A DNA stretch of 64,000 bases, taken from contig NZ_CP074102.1 of the NCBI RefSeq assembly GCF_018310535.1, forward strand, positions 744,001 through 808,000. The letters run 5' to 3'. Shown here piece after piece: positions 50,285 to 58,808 of the stretch (position 1 is the stretch's first letter; each line of letters opens with the position of its first letter). The translations under genes were made by a program, and so were the position numbers. This stretch comes from Streptomyces mirabilis (GTDB taxonomy: Bacteria; Actinomycetota; Actinomycetes; Streptomycetales; Streptomycetaceae). The notes under the pieces were generated by a model. The model made no database searches, was not told where the DNA came from, and saw nothing but the letters and a program-made list of their open reading frames with translations.

Positions 50285-52090
50285 ATGGCAACTCCCCTGT
50301 CCGACACCCCTCTGTCCCCGCTCAAGACCGTTGCCGTCGTCGGCCTCGGCACGATGGGCACCGGCATCGCCGAGGTCCTCGTCCGGGCCGGCCGCGACGT
50401 CATCGGCATCGACATCAGCGAGGCCGCGGCCGCCCAGGCCGTCTCCGCCCTCGAAGCCTCCACCGCCCGCGCCGTGCGACGGGAGCGCCTCAGCGAGCAG
50501 GAGCGCGCCGACGCCCTGGCCCGCTTCCACGCCTTCACCGACCTCGAGGCCGCCGCCGACGCCGATCTGGTCATCGAGGTGACCCCGGAGTCGTACGACA
50601 TCAAGCAGCAGGTCTTCCGCGCGCTGGACGGCATCGTGCGTCCGGACACCATCCTGGCCACCGGCACCAACGCCCTCTCGGTGACGCGCCTGGCCGCCGA
50701 CTCGGCCCGCCCCGAGCGCGTCCTCGGCCTGCACTTCTTCAACCCGGCCCCGGCGATGAAGCTGGTCGAGGTCGTGTCGTCGGTGCTGACAGCGCCCACT
50801 GCCGTGAGCGCGGTCACCAACCTCGCGCTCGACCTCGGCAAGGAGCCCGTCGCGGTCGGCGACCGCCCCGGTTTCGTCGCCGACGGGCTGCTGTTCGGCT
50901 ACCTCAACCAGGCCGCCGCGATGTACGAGGCCAAGTACGCCTCCCGTGAGGACATCGACGCCGCGATGAAGCTCGGCTGCGGGCTGCCCATGGGCCCGCT
51001 CGCGCTGCTCGACCTGATCGGTGTCGACACCGCGCGCACGGTCCTGGAGGCCATGTACGCCGAGTCCCGCGACCGGCTGCACGCCCCCGCGCCCATCCTC
51101 AAGCAGCTCAGCGAGGCGGGCCTGACCGGCCGCAAGTCGGGGCGCGGCTTCTACTCCTACGAGGCGCCCGGCAGCGCGACGGTCGTGCGGGACGCGCTGA
51201 CCCCCCTCTCCGGCGGGCCCGAGGTCCCCGGCCGCACGGTTCGCTCCGTCGGCGTCGCGGGCTCGGGGACCATGGCGTCCGGCATCGCCGAGGTCTTCGC
51301 GAAGGCCGGGTACGAGGTCGTCCTCGCCGCCCGCACCGAGGAGAAGGCACAGACCGCGAAGGCCCGCATCGGCAAGTCCCTGGCCCGCTCGGTCGACAAG
51401 GGCCGGATGACCGCGGAGGCCGCCGCGAGCACCCTGGACCTGATCGTCCCGGCGGGCTCGTACGACGCCTTCGCCGACGTCGATCTCGCCCTGGAGGCGG
51501 TGGCCGAGGACCTGGAGGTCAAGCAGCAGCTGTTCGGGGTGTTCGACAAGGTCTGCAAGCCCGGCGCGATCCTCGCCACGACCACCTCCTCGCTGCCCGT
51601 CGTCGCCTGCGCCCGTGCCACCTCACGCCCCCAGGACGTGATCGGCATGCACTTCTTCAACCCGGCCCCGGCGATGAAGCTGGTCGAGGTGGTCCGGACC
51701 GTCCTGACCGCGGACGACGTGCACGCCACGGTCCGCGAGCTGTGCGGGAAGATCCGCAAGCACCCGGTGGACTGCGGGGACCGGGCCGGTTTCATCGTGA
51801 ACGCGCTGCTCTTCCCGTACCTGAACAACGCGATCAAGATGGTCCAGGAGCACTACGCCACCCTCGACGACATCGACGCCGCGATGAAGCTGGGCGGCGG
51901 CTACCCGATGGGGCCGTTCGAACTCCTCGACGTCGTCGGTCTGGACGTCTCGCTCGCCATCGAGAAGGTGCTGCACCGCGAGTTCCGCGACCCGGGTCTC
52001 GCCCCCGCGCCGCTCCTGGAGCACTTGGTGGCCGCGGGCTGCCTCGGCCGCAAGACGGGCCGCGGCTTCCGCGAATATGCCCGCCGCTGA
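50285..52090 (+). CDS. 3-hydroxyacyl-CoA dehydrogenase, two fused full domains
   Basis: 601 residues made of two similar halves, each with a 3HCDH_N Rossmann domain and a 3HCDH C-terminal domain. Half one starts TVAVVGLGTMGTGIAEVL and half two RSVGVAGSGTMASGIAEVF; both contain HFFNPAPAMKLVEVV and YPMGPFELLD-like ends. This is a tandem-duplicated NAD-dependent (S)-3-hydroxyacyl (3-hydroxybutyryl)-CoA dehydrogenase. It can supply or drain C4 acyl-CoA for the ccr pathway encoded just downstream. The ATG at 50285 follows CTGGAGTCCCGCG. It is followed by a strong hairpin and the TetR gene. Confidence 0.92.
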   Translation: MATPLSDTPLSPLKTVAVVGLGTMGTGIAEVLVRAGRDVIGIDISEAAAAQAVSALEASTARAVRRERLSEQERADALARFHAFTDLEAAADADLVIEVTPESYDIKQQVFRALDGIVRPDTILATGTNALSVTRLAADSARPERVLGLHFFNPAPAMKLVEVVSSVLTAPTAVSAVTNLALDLGKEPVAVGDRPGFVADGLLFGYLNQAAAMYEAKYASREDIDAAMKLGCGLPMGPLALLDLIGVDTARTVLEAMYAESRDRLHAPAPILKQLSEAGLTGRKSGRGFYSYEAPGSATVVRDALTPLSGGPEVPGRTVRSVGVAGSGTMASGIAEVFAKAGYEVVLAARTEEKAQTAKARIGKSLARSVDKGRMTAEAAASTLDLIVPAGSYDAFADVDLALEAVAEDLEVKQQLFGVFDKVCKPGAILATTTSSLPVVACARATSRPQDVIGMHFFNPAPAMKLVEVVRTVLTADDVHATVRELCGKIRKHPVDCGDRAGFIVNALLFPYLNNAIKMVQEHYATLDDIDAAMKLGGGYPMGPFELLDVVGLDVSLAIEKVLHREFRDPGLAPAPLLEHLVAAGCLGRKTGRGFREYARR

Positions 52091-52153
52091 GCGTCCCGGC
52101 GACCGGCTGCGCGACACCGCCGACTGGGGCGGACTGCTCGGCCCGGCCGCAGC

Positions 52154-52178
52154 CCCCCCGCCCGTCGAGGGCGGGGGG
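52154..52178 (+). terminator. GC hairpin terminator after the dehydrogenase gene
   Basis: CCCCCCGCCC (52154-52163), GTCGA loop, GGGCGGGGGG (52169-52178), then TT. A perfect 10-bp stem between the dehydrogenase and the TetR gene. Confidence 0.6.
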
Positions 52179-52226
52179 TTCCCCGGACATGCGCGTTCCC
52201 CTGCGCACATGCAGTACGTTCGGGTC

Positions 52227-53039
52227 ATGTCCCAGCCCGCCAAGTCCTCACGTACACCAACCACGCCCGACGCTCCGGAGAGCGCCGCGGGCAGTCGCGC
52301 CGCCGCCCAACGGCTCAAGATGCGCCGAGAACTGGCGGCCGCGGCCATGGAGCTGTTCGCGACCAAGGGGTACGAGGCGACCACCGTCGACGAGATCGCG
52401 GCCCGGGCCGGGGTGGCCCGCCGCACGTTCTTCCGCCACTTCCGCTCCAAGGAAGAGGCGATCTTCCCCGATCACGACGACACCCTGATCCGCGCGGAGG
52501 CCGTCCTCAACGCGGCTCCGGCGCACGAGCACCCGCTCGACACGGTGTGCCGCGGCATCAAGGAAGTCATGACGATGTACGCGGCCCAGCCCGAGATCTC
52601 CGTCTCGCGCTACAAGCTGACCCGCGAGGTACCCACGCTCCGGGAGGCCGAGATCGCCTCCGTGGCCCGCTACGAGCGGCTCTTCACCCGCTATCTCCTG
52701 GGCCACTTCGACGAGCACGCGCACGACGACGACGCCAACGACGATCCGCTGCTCGCGGAGGTCGCCGCGTCCGCCGTGGTCACGGCGCACAACCATGTCC
52801 TGCGACGCTGGCTGCGGGCGGGGGGTCAAGGTGACGTCGAGGCGCAGCTGGACCACGCCTTCTCCATCGTCCGCAAGACCTTCGGGACGGGGATCGGGGC
52901 CGGCCGGGAGACCACGCCCCGCACGGCGCCGGCGTCCGCGTTCACCGAGGGCGACGTTCTGGTGACCGTGGCCCGGGTCGACGCGCCGTTGGACCAGGTC
53001 ATGCGGACCATCGAGCAGGCGCTGCGGGAAAGGTCGTAG
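52227..53039 (+). CDS. TetR-family regulator, probable controller of the ethylmalonyl-CoA genes
   Basis: 270 residues from the ATG at 52227 (MSQPAKSS). The TetR DNA-binding domain lies at about residues 33-80 (AAMELFATKGYEATTVDEIAARAGVARRTFFRHF). The ligand domain ends with an unusual acidic/His region (HFDEHAHDDDANDD). It sits between the dehydrogenase and ccr genes. I recall a TetR repressor named AccR at this place in S. avermitilis that controls short-chain acyl-CoA genes; this is likely its counterpart. No strong ribosome site is present. Confidence 0.88.
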   Translation: MSQPAKSSRTPTTPDAPESAAGSRAAAQRLKMRRELAAAAMELFATKGYEATTVDEIAARAGVARRTFFRHFRSKEEAIFPDHDDTLIRAEAVLNAAPAHEHPLDTVCRGIKEVMTMYAAQPEISVSRYKLTREVPTLREAEIASVARYERLFTRYLLGHFDEHAHDDDANDDPLLAEVAASAVVTAHNHVLRRWLRAGGQGDVEAQLDHAFSIVRKTFGTGIGAGRETTPRTAPASAFTEGDVLVTVARVDAPLDQVMRTIEQALRERS

Positions 53040-53577
53040 AGCGCGGGTCCAGACCGTGCCGCGCCCCAAGGAGATCGGTCACCTCCGCGCACCGCGGCAG
53101 GAGCCGGATCGCCCGCAGCCGCCGCGCCCGTGCGGAGCTGTGTGTCGCGGGCCTGTGGGTGGGGTGGGTACGCGGAAGCGGCGCTGTCCGGGTTGCGCGA
53201 ACGTGAGGGTGCCGGTGCGGGGGCGCGTGTGGGGGTGAAGCCGGCGCCGAGGGGGCGGACGGGCGCCGCGAGTCGTGGGCCGAAAAGTGCCGTCCTCAGG
53301 CCGGTACCCCCTTCTGGTCCCGTCGCCCGCACCCCGGCTCCGCCGCCGAGCGCCCCTCGTCATCGACCGTCCGGCGCTCTCGATGCCCGGCGCTCCCGGG
53401 GATGCCCCGCCGGCCCCCTGCGACGCCGACGCACCCCGACCTCACCCCCCGCACACGCCCCCACACCGGCACCCTCGCGCCGTGCCACCGACATCAGATG
53501 TTCTCCGAAGCGGCCCGCCGCCCCGCCCTTCCGGCCCGTGGAACGGTCCCTCCATACCGCCCCTGACCAGCGCGTTT

Positions 53578-53610
53578 TGATCGATCATCGGTCGATCTGA
53601 TCGATCATCG
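53578..53610. promoter_or_regulatory. paired TGATCGATCATCG repeats
   Basis: TGATCGATCATCG occurs at 53578-53590 and 53598-53610, 20 bp apart start to start (about two turns), each holding the palindrome TGATCGATCA. TTACGTAA follows at 53619-53626. They lie 340 bp before ccr and just after the TetR gene, so they are good operator candidates. Confidence 0.55.
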
Positions 53611-53648
53611 CTCACGTGTTACGTAAAGATTTCACCTGAGCGAAACTC

Positions 53649-53687
53649 ATGGCACTCCGTGCCTTGCACGGTGACACGGCGTGCCAT
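53649..53687. promoter_or_regulatory. 13-bp imperfect inverted repeat before ccr
   Basis: ATGGCACTCCGTG (53649-53661) and CACGGCGTGCCAT (53675-53687) are inverted copies with one mismatch around 13 bp. Several smaller GGCAC/GTGCC dyads overlap it. Possible second operator or leader structure. Confidence 0.4.
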
Positions 53688-53750
53688 ACGTTGATGTTGT
53701 CCGGGCGGCCGGCGTGCAGAGACCTTTCGTACGCCGGCTGTCCCCGCAAG

Positions 53751-53785
53751 CCTCCCCCAGGCTCCGCCCGGGGGTACCCCCAGGC
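53751..53785. repeat. dispersed CCCCCAGG...CCCCCAGG element
   Basis: CCTCCCCCAGG, GCTCCGCCC, GGGGGTACCCCCAGG: a palindromic GC element of the type scattered between Streptomyces genes. It can form a hairpin with the GGGGG/CCCCC arms. Confidence 0.5.
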
Positions 53786-53951
53786 GAGCGCGCCCGGACG
53801 CCTGCGTCACAGGCAACCTTTTGCGCCAACCCGGCGCTGCCACCGCACCACCCCCTCCGCCGAACCGACGGCACACCCCTCACTCCCAGCAGCAGTACCG
53901 ACGTAACCCTCAGCGTCTTCCCTCAGGACGCTCATCGCCGGAGGCAACACC

Positions 53952-55289
53952 GTGAAGGAAATCCTGGACGCGATTCAGTCGCAGACGGCCACGTCTGCCG
54001 ACTTCGCCGCTCTTCCGCTCCCCGAGTCGTACCGCGCGATCACCGTGCACAAGGACGAGACGGAGATGTTCGCGGGGCTCAGCACCCGCGACAAGGACCC
54101 CCGCAAGTCGATCCACCTGGACGACGTGCCGGTGCCGGAGCTCGGCCCGGGCGAGGCCCTGGTGGCCGTGATGGCCTCTTCCGTCAACTACAACTCGGTC
54201 TGGACCTCGATCTTCGAGCCGATGTCGACCTTCGGTTTCCTGGAGCGCTACGGCAGGCTCAGCGAGCTCACCAAGCGCCACGACCTGCCGTACCACATCA
54301 TCGGTTCCGACCTCGCGGGCGTCGTCCTGCGCACCGGCCCCGGCGTCAACGCCTGGAAGCCCGGTGACGAGGTCGTCGCGCACTGCCTGTCCGTCGAGCT
54401 GGAGTCCAGCGACGGGCACAACGACACGATGCTCGACCCCGAGCAGCGCATCTGGGGCTTCGAGACCAACTTCGGCGGCCTCGCCGAGATAGCCCTCGTC
54501 AAGTCCAACCAGCTGATGCCCAAGCCCGACCACCTGTCGTGGGAGGAAGCCGCCGCTCCCGGGCTCGTGAACTCCACCGCGTACCGGCAGCTGGTGTCGA
54601 GGAACGGCGCCGGCATGAAGCAGGGCGACAACGTCCTCATCTGGGGCGCGAGCGGCGGGCTCGGCTCGTACGCCACGCAGTTCGCGCTCGCCGGTGGCGC
54701 CAACCCCATCTGTGTCGTCAGCAGCGAGCAGAAGGCGGACATCTGCCGGGCGATGGGCGCCGAGGCGATCATCGACCGCAACGCCGAGGGCTTCAAGTTC
54801 TGGAAGGACGAGCACAACCAGGACCCGAAGGAGTGGAAGCGGTTCGGCAAGCGCATCCGTGAGCTGACGGGCGGCGAGGACGTCGACATCGTCTTCGAGC
54901 ACCCGGGCCGCGAGACCTTCGGCGCCTCCGTCTACGTCACCCGCAAGGGCGGCACCATCGTCACCTGCGCCTCGACCTCGGGCTACAACCACGAGTACGA
55001 CAACCGCTACCTGTGGATGTCCCTGAAGCGCATCATCGGCTCGCACTTCGCCAACTACCGCGAGGCCTGGGAGGCCAACCGGCTGGTCGCCAAGGGCAAG
55101 ATCCACCCGACGCTCTCCAAGGTGTACTCCCTGGAGGAGACCGGGCAGGCCGCGTACGACGTCCACCGCAACCTCCACCAGGGCAAGGTCGGCGTGCTCG
55201 CGCTGGCGCCCCGCGAGGGCCTGGGCGTGCGCGACGAGGAGAAGCGTGCCCAGCACATCGACGCCATCAACCGCTTCCGGAACGTCTGA
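53952..55289 (+). CDS. ccr: crotonyl-CoA carboxylase/reductase
   Basis: 445 residues, full length for Ccr. It is a zinc-free MDR-family (alcohol-dehydrogenase-like) enzyme with the NADPH site WGASGGLGSYATQFA and the family signatures SSVNYNSVWTSIFEP and FEHPGRETFGASV. It converts crotonyl-CoA plus CO2 and NADPH to ethylmalonyl-CoA, the entry step of the ethylmalonyl-CoA pathway and a source of polyketide extender units. The GTG at 53952 has GGAGG 7 nt upstream. It is the first gene of the ccr-meaA-mcl-mch-mcd operon, with 9 bp to meaA. Confidence 0.97.
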   Translation: MKEILDAIQSQTATSADFAALPLPESYRAITVHKDETEMFAGLSTRDKDPRKSIHLDDVPVPELGPGEALVAVMASSVNYNSVWTSIFEPMSTFGFLERYGRLSELTKRHDLPYHIIGSDLAGVVLRTGPGVNAWKPGDEVVAHCLSVELESSDGHNDTMLDPEQRIWGFETNFGGLAEIALVKSNQLMPKPDHLSWEEAAAPGLVNSTAYRQLVSRNGAGMKQGDNVLIWGASGGLGSYATQFALAGGANPICVVSSEQKADICRAMGAEAIIDRNAEGFKFWKDEHNQDPKEWKRFGKRIRELTGGEDVDIVFEHPGRETFGASVYVTRKGGTIVTCASTSGYNHEYDNRYLWMSLKRIIGSHFANYREAWEANRLVAKGKIHPTLSKVYSLEETGQAAYDVHRNLHQGKVGVLALAPREGLGVRDEEKRAQHIDAINRFRNV

Positions 55290-55298
55290 GGTTCACCC

Positions 55299-57326
55299 AT
55301 GACAGAGCGCCAGAAGGACCGGCCGTGGCTCATGCGGACCTACGCCGGTCACTCCACCGCCGAGGCGTCCAACGAGTTGTACCGGCGCAACCTCGCCAAG
55401 GGGCAGACGGGTCTGTCCGTGGCCTTCGACCTGCCCACGCAGACCGGGTACGACCCCGACCACATCCTCGCCCGCGGCGAGGTCGGCCGGGTCGGGGTGC
55501 CGGTCTCGCACCTCGGTGACATGCGCCGGCTGTTCCAGGACATCCCCCTGGAGCAGATGAACACCTCGATGACCATCAACGCCACCGCCATGTGGATGCT
55601 GGCGCTCTACCAGGTCGTCGCCGAGGAGCAGGGCGCCGACATCACCAAGCTCCAGGGGACGACGCAGAACGACATCGTCAAGGAGTACCTGTCGCGGGGT
55701 ACGCACGTCTTCCCGCCGGGTCCCTCGCTCCGGCTGACGACGGACATGATCGCGTACACGGTCTCCCACATCCCCAAGTGGAACCCGATCAACATCTGCT
55801 CGTACCACCTCCAGGAGGCGGGGGCGACCCCCGTCCAGGAGATCGCGTACGCGATGTCGACGGCCATCGCCGTGCTGGACGCCGTCCGCGACTCGGGGCA
55901 GGTGCCCGCCGAGAAGTTCGGTGACGTCGTCGCCCGTATCTCCTTCTTCGTGAACGCGGGTGTCCGGTTCATCGAGGAGATGTGCAAGATGCGGGCGTTC
56001 GGGCGGATCTGGGACCAGGTCACGCACGAGCGGTACGGCATCCAGGACCCCAAGCAGCGACGTTTCCGGTACGGCGTCCAGGTCAACTCGCTCGGTCTGA
56101 CCGAAGCCCAGCCGGAGAACAACGTCCAGCGGATCGTCCTCGAAATGCTCGCCGTGACGCTGTCGAAGGACGCACGCGCGCGTGCCGTGCAGCTGCCCGC
56201 CTGGAACGAGGCGCTGGGGCTGCCCCGGCCCTGGGACCAGCAGTGGTCGCTGCGCATCCAGCAGGTGCTGGCACACGAGAGCGACCTGCTGGAGTACGAG
56301 GACATCTTCGAGGGCTCGCACGTCATCGAGGCGAAGGTCGCGGCCCTCGTCGAGGAGTCGCTCGCCGAGATCGGCCGGATCGACGAGATGGGCGGGGCGA
56401 TGGCCGCCGTCGAGTCGGGCTATCTGAAGTCGCAGCTCGTCTCCTCGCACGCCGAGCGCCGGGCCCGGATCGAGGGCGGCACCGAGAAGATCGTCGGCGT
56501 CAACATCTTCGAGTCCACCGAGCCGAACCCCCTCACCGCCGACCTGGACGCGGCGATCCAGACGGTCGACCCGGCGGTCGAGGCCCGTGTCGTCGCCGCG
56601 CTCCAGCAGTGGCGCGACACGCGCTACCAGCCGCCGTTCAACCACCCGCGCCCCTGCAAGGCGCTGGAGCGGCTGAAGGAGGCGGCCAAGGGCACCGACA
56701 ACCTCATGGAAGCCACCCTGGAGTGCGCCCGCGCCGGGGTCACGACCGGCGAGTGGTCCGAGGCCCTGCGCGAGGTGTTCGGCGAGTTCCGCGCCCCGAC
56801 GGGCGTCTCGTCCGCGCCCGTCGCGGTCACCGCCGAGGAGGGCACCGCGATGGCGTTGGTGCGACGCAAGGTCGAGGAGACCGCCCGGGAACTCGGTGTC
56901 GGCAAGCTCCGCTTCCTGGTGGGCAAGCCGGGCCTTGACGGGCACTCCAACGGCGCCGAGCAGATCGCCGTGCGGGCCCGCGACGCCGGGTTCGAGGTGG
57001 TCTACCAGGGCATACGGCTCACGCCCGAACAGATCGTGGACGCGGCCGTCGCCGAAGACGTGCACGGCGTCGGCCTGTCCATCCTGTCCGGCTCACACGC
57101 CCAGTTGGTGCCGGACGTGCTGGAACGGCTGCGCGAGGCCGGCGCGGCCGACATCCCGGTGATCGCCGGCGGGATCATCCCGAACGCCGACGCCGAACTG
57201 CTGCGCGCCGCGGGAGTCGCCGCGGTATTCACACCGAAGGACTTCGACATCACCGGAATCATCGGCCGTATCGTCGACGAGATCCGGAAAGCGAACAAGC
57301 TCGACCCCCTGGAGGTCCCCGCATGA
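55299..57326 (+). CDS. meaA: ethylmalonyl-CoA mutase (MeaA)
   Basis: 675 residues. The N-terminal methylmalonyl-CoA-mutase-type barrel (RTYAGHSTAEASNELYRRNL; FDLPTQTGYDPDH) and the C-terminal B12-binding domain with the DxHxxG motif (GLDGHSNGAEQ) and the GLSILSGSH segment are intact. It is of the MeaA type, one chain rather than two subunits. It rearranges ethylmalonyl-CoA to methylsuccinyl-CoA with adenosylcobalamin. The stop overlaps the next start (ATGA). Confidence 0.96.
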   Translation: MTERQKDRPWLMRTYAGHSTAEASNELYRRNLAKGQTGLSVAFDLPTQTGYDPDHILARGEVGRVGVPVSHLGDMRRLFQDIPLEQMNTSMTINATAMWMLALYQVVAEEQGADITKLQGTTQNDIVKEYLSRGTHVFPPGPSLRLTTDMIAYTVSHIPKWNPINICSYHLQEAGATPVQEIAYAMSTAIAVLDAVRDSGQVPAEKFGDVVARISFFVNAGVRFIEEMCKMRAFGRIWDQVTHERYGIQDPKQRRFRYGVQVNSLGLTEAQPENNVQRIVLEMLAVTLSKDARARAVQLPAWNEALGLPRPWDQQWSLRIQQVLAHESDLLEYEDIFEGSHVIEAKVAALVEESLAEIGRIDEMGGAMAAVESGYLKSQLVSSHAERRARIEGGTEKIVGVNIFESTEPNPLTADLDAAIQTVDPAVEARVVAALQQWRDTRYQPPFNHPRPCKALERLKEAAKGTDNLMEATLECARAGVTTGEWSEALREVFGEFRAPTGVSSAPVAVTAEEGTAMALVRRKVEETARELGVGKLRFLVGKPGLDGHSNGAEQIAVRARDAGFEVVYQGIRLTPEQIVDAAVAEDVHGVGLSILSGSHAQLVPDVLERLREAGAADIPVIAGGIIPNADAELLRAAGVAAVFTPKDFDITGIIGRIVDEIRKANKLDPLEVPA

Positions 57327-58288
57327 CCACGCCCGTCAACCGCCTTCGCCCGCGGCGTTCCTGCCTGGCCGTGCCCGGCTCGAACCCCCGCTTCCTGGAG
57401 AAGGCCCAGGGCCTCCCCGCGGACCAGGTCTTCCTGGACCTGGAGGACGCCTGCGCCCCGCTCGCCAAGCCCGAGGCGCGGCACACCATCGTGAAGTTCC
57501 TGAACGAGGGCGACTGGACCGGCAAGACGCGGGTCGTGCGGGTGAACGACTGGACGACGCACTGGACCTACCGCGATGTCGTCACGGTCGTCGAGGGCGC
57601 GGGCCAGAACCTCGACTGCATCATGCTGCCGAAGGTCCAGGACGCCCAGCAGGTCGTCGCGCTCGACCTGCTGCTGACGCAGATCGAGAAGACGATGGGC
57701 TTCGAGGTCGGCAAGATCGGCATCGAGGCGCAGATCGAGAACGCGAAGGGGCTCGTCAACGTCGACGAGATCGCGGCTGCCTCACCGCGTGTAGAGACCA
57801 TCATCTTCGGCCCGGCCGACTTCATGGCCTCCATCAACATGAAGTCGCTGGTCGTGGGCGAGCAGCCGCCGGGCTACCCGGCGGACGCGTACCACTACAT
57901 CCTGATGCGCATCCTGATGGCCGCCCGTACGCACGACCTCCAGGCGATCGACGGCCCCTACCTCCAGATCCGCAACCAGGAGGGCTACCGCGAGGTCGCC
58001 CGGCGCGCCGCCGCCCTGGGCTTCGACGGCAAGTGGGTGCTGCACCCGGACCAGGTCGCCGCGGCCAACGAGATCTTCTCGCCCTCCCAGGAGGACTTCG
58101 ACCACGCCGAGCTCATCCTCGACGCGTACGAGTACTACACGTCCGAGGCGGGCGGCAAGAAGGGCTCCGCGATGCTCGGCGACGAGATGATCGACGAGGC
58201 CAGCCGCAAGATGGCCCTGGTCATCTCGGGCAAGGGCCGGGCGGCCGGCATGCAGCGCACCAGCAAGTTTGAAGCCCCGGAGGCCTGA
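57323..58288 (+). CDS. mcl1: malyl-CoA/beta-methylmalyl-CoA lyase (CitE-like, HpcH/HpaI family)
   Basis: 321 residues. The HpcH/HpaI barrel features are RRSCLAVPGSNPRFLEKA, VFLDLEDACAPLAK (metal Glu/Asp), IEAQIENAKGLVN and IIFGPADFMASI. Within this operon it is the enzyme that splits beta-methylmalyl-CoA to glyoxylate and propionyl-CoA. The C-terminal ~40 residues extend beyond plain CitE length. It is coupled to meaA (ATGA). Confidence 0.93.
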   Translation: MTTPVNRLRPRRSCLAVPGSNPRFLEKAQGLPADQVFLDLEDACAPLAKPEARHTIVKFLNEGDWTGKTRVVRVNDWTTHWTYRDVVTVVEGAGQNLDCIMLPKVQDAQQVVALDLLLTQIEKTMGFEVGKIGIEAQIENAKGLVNVDEIAAASPRVETIIFGPADFMASINMKSLVVGEQPPGYPADAYHYILMRILMAARTHDLQAIDGPYLQIRNQEGYREVARRAAALGFDGKWVLHPDQVAAANEIFSPSQEDFDHAELILDAYEYYTSEAGGKKGSAMLGDEMIDEASRKMALVISGKGRAAGMQRTSKFEAPEA

Positions 58289-58293
58289 GCAGC

Positions 58294-58806
58294 ATGCAGT
58301 TCGGACGCACGTACGAGGAGTTCGAGGTCGGCGCGGTCTACAAGCACTGGCCCGGAAAGACCGTCACGGAGTACGACGACCACCTCTTCTGTCTCCTGAC
58401 CATGAACCACCACCCCCTCCACATGGACACGAACTATGCGGAGAAGACGACGGATTTCGGCAGGAACGTCGTCGTGGGCAACTACATCTACTCGCTGCTG
58501 CTCGGCATGTCCGTCCCGGACGTCTCCGGCAAGGCGATCGCCAACCTGGAGATCGAGTCGCTGAAGCACGTGGCGCCGACCTTCCACGGCGACACGATCT
58601 ACGGCGAGACCACGGTCCTCGACAAGACACCCTCGAAGTCGAAGAGCGACCGCGGGATCGTCTACGTCGAGACCAAGGGCTACAAGCAGGACGGCACGCT
58701 GGTGTGCGTGTTCCGCCGCAAGGTCATGGTGCCGACCGAGACGTACATCAAGGAGCGCGGGGGCGAGCAGCCCGGCCGTCCGGAACTCAAGCAGCAGGAG
58801 AAGTAG
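58294..58806 (+). CDS. mch: MaoC-family mesaconyl-CoA hydratase
   Basis: 170 residues, single hot-dog domain with the MaoC/R-hydratase segment FCLLTMNHHPLHMDTNYAEKT (Asp/His catalytic pair region). It begins YEEFEVGAVYKHWPGKTVTEYDDHLF. In this operon it should add water to mesaconyl-C1-CoA. Five bp after mcl1 and 2 bp before mcd, so tightly co-transcribed. Confidence 0.9.
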   Translation: MQFGRTYEEFEVGAVYKHWPGKTVTEYDDHLFCLLTMNHHPLHMDTNYAEKTTDFGRNVVVGNYIYSLLLGMSVPDVSGKAIANLEIESLKHVAPTFHGDTIYGETTVLDKTPSKSKSDRGIVYVETKGYKQDGTLVCVFRRKVMVPTETYIKERGGEQPGRPELKQQEK

Positions 58807-58808
58807 CC

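Larger units (their letters stand above)
53040..53951. other. 912-bp non-coding region before ccr
   Basis: No frame here looks like a gene. The first half is GC-rich filler; the second half holds two TGATCGATCATCG repeats, TTACGTAA, an inverted repeat at 53649-53687 and a dispersed-type element at 53751-53785. It probably contains the promoter and a long leader of the ccr operon. Confidence 0.6.

Noticed and set aside
53130..53600. 156-codon frame before ccr
   Set aside because: Pro/Arg/Ala-rich without a recognisable domain or ribosome site, and it runs through the TGATCGATCA repeats.
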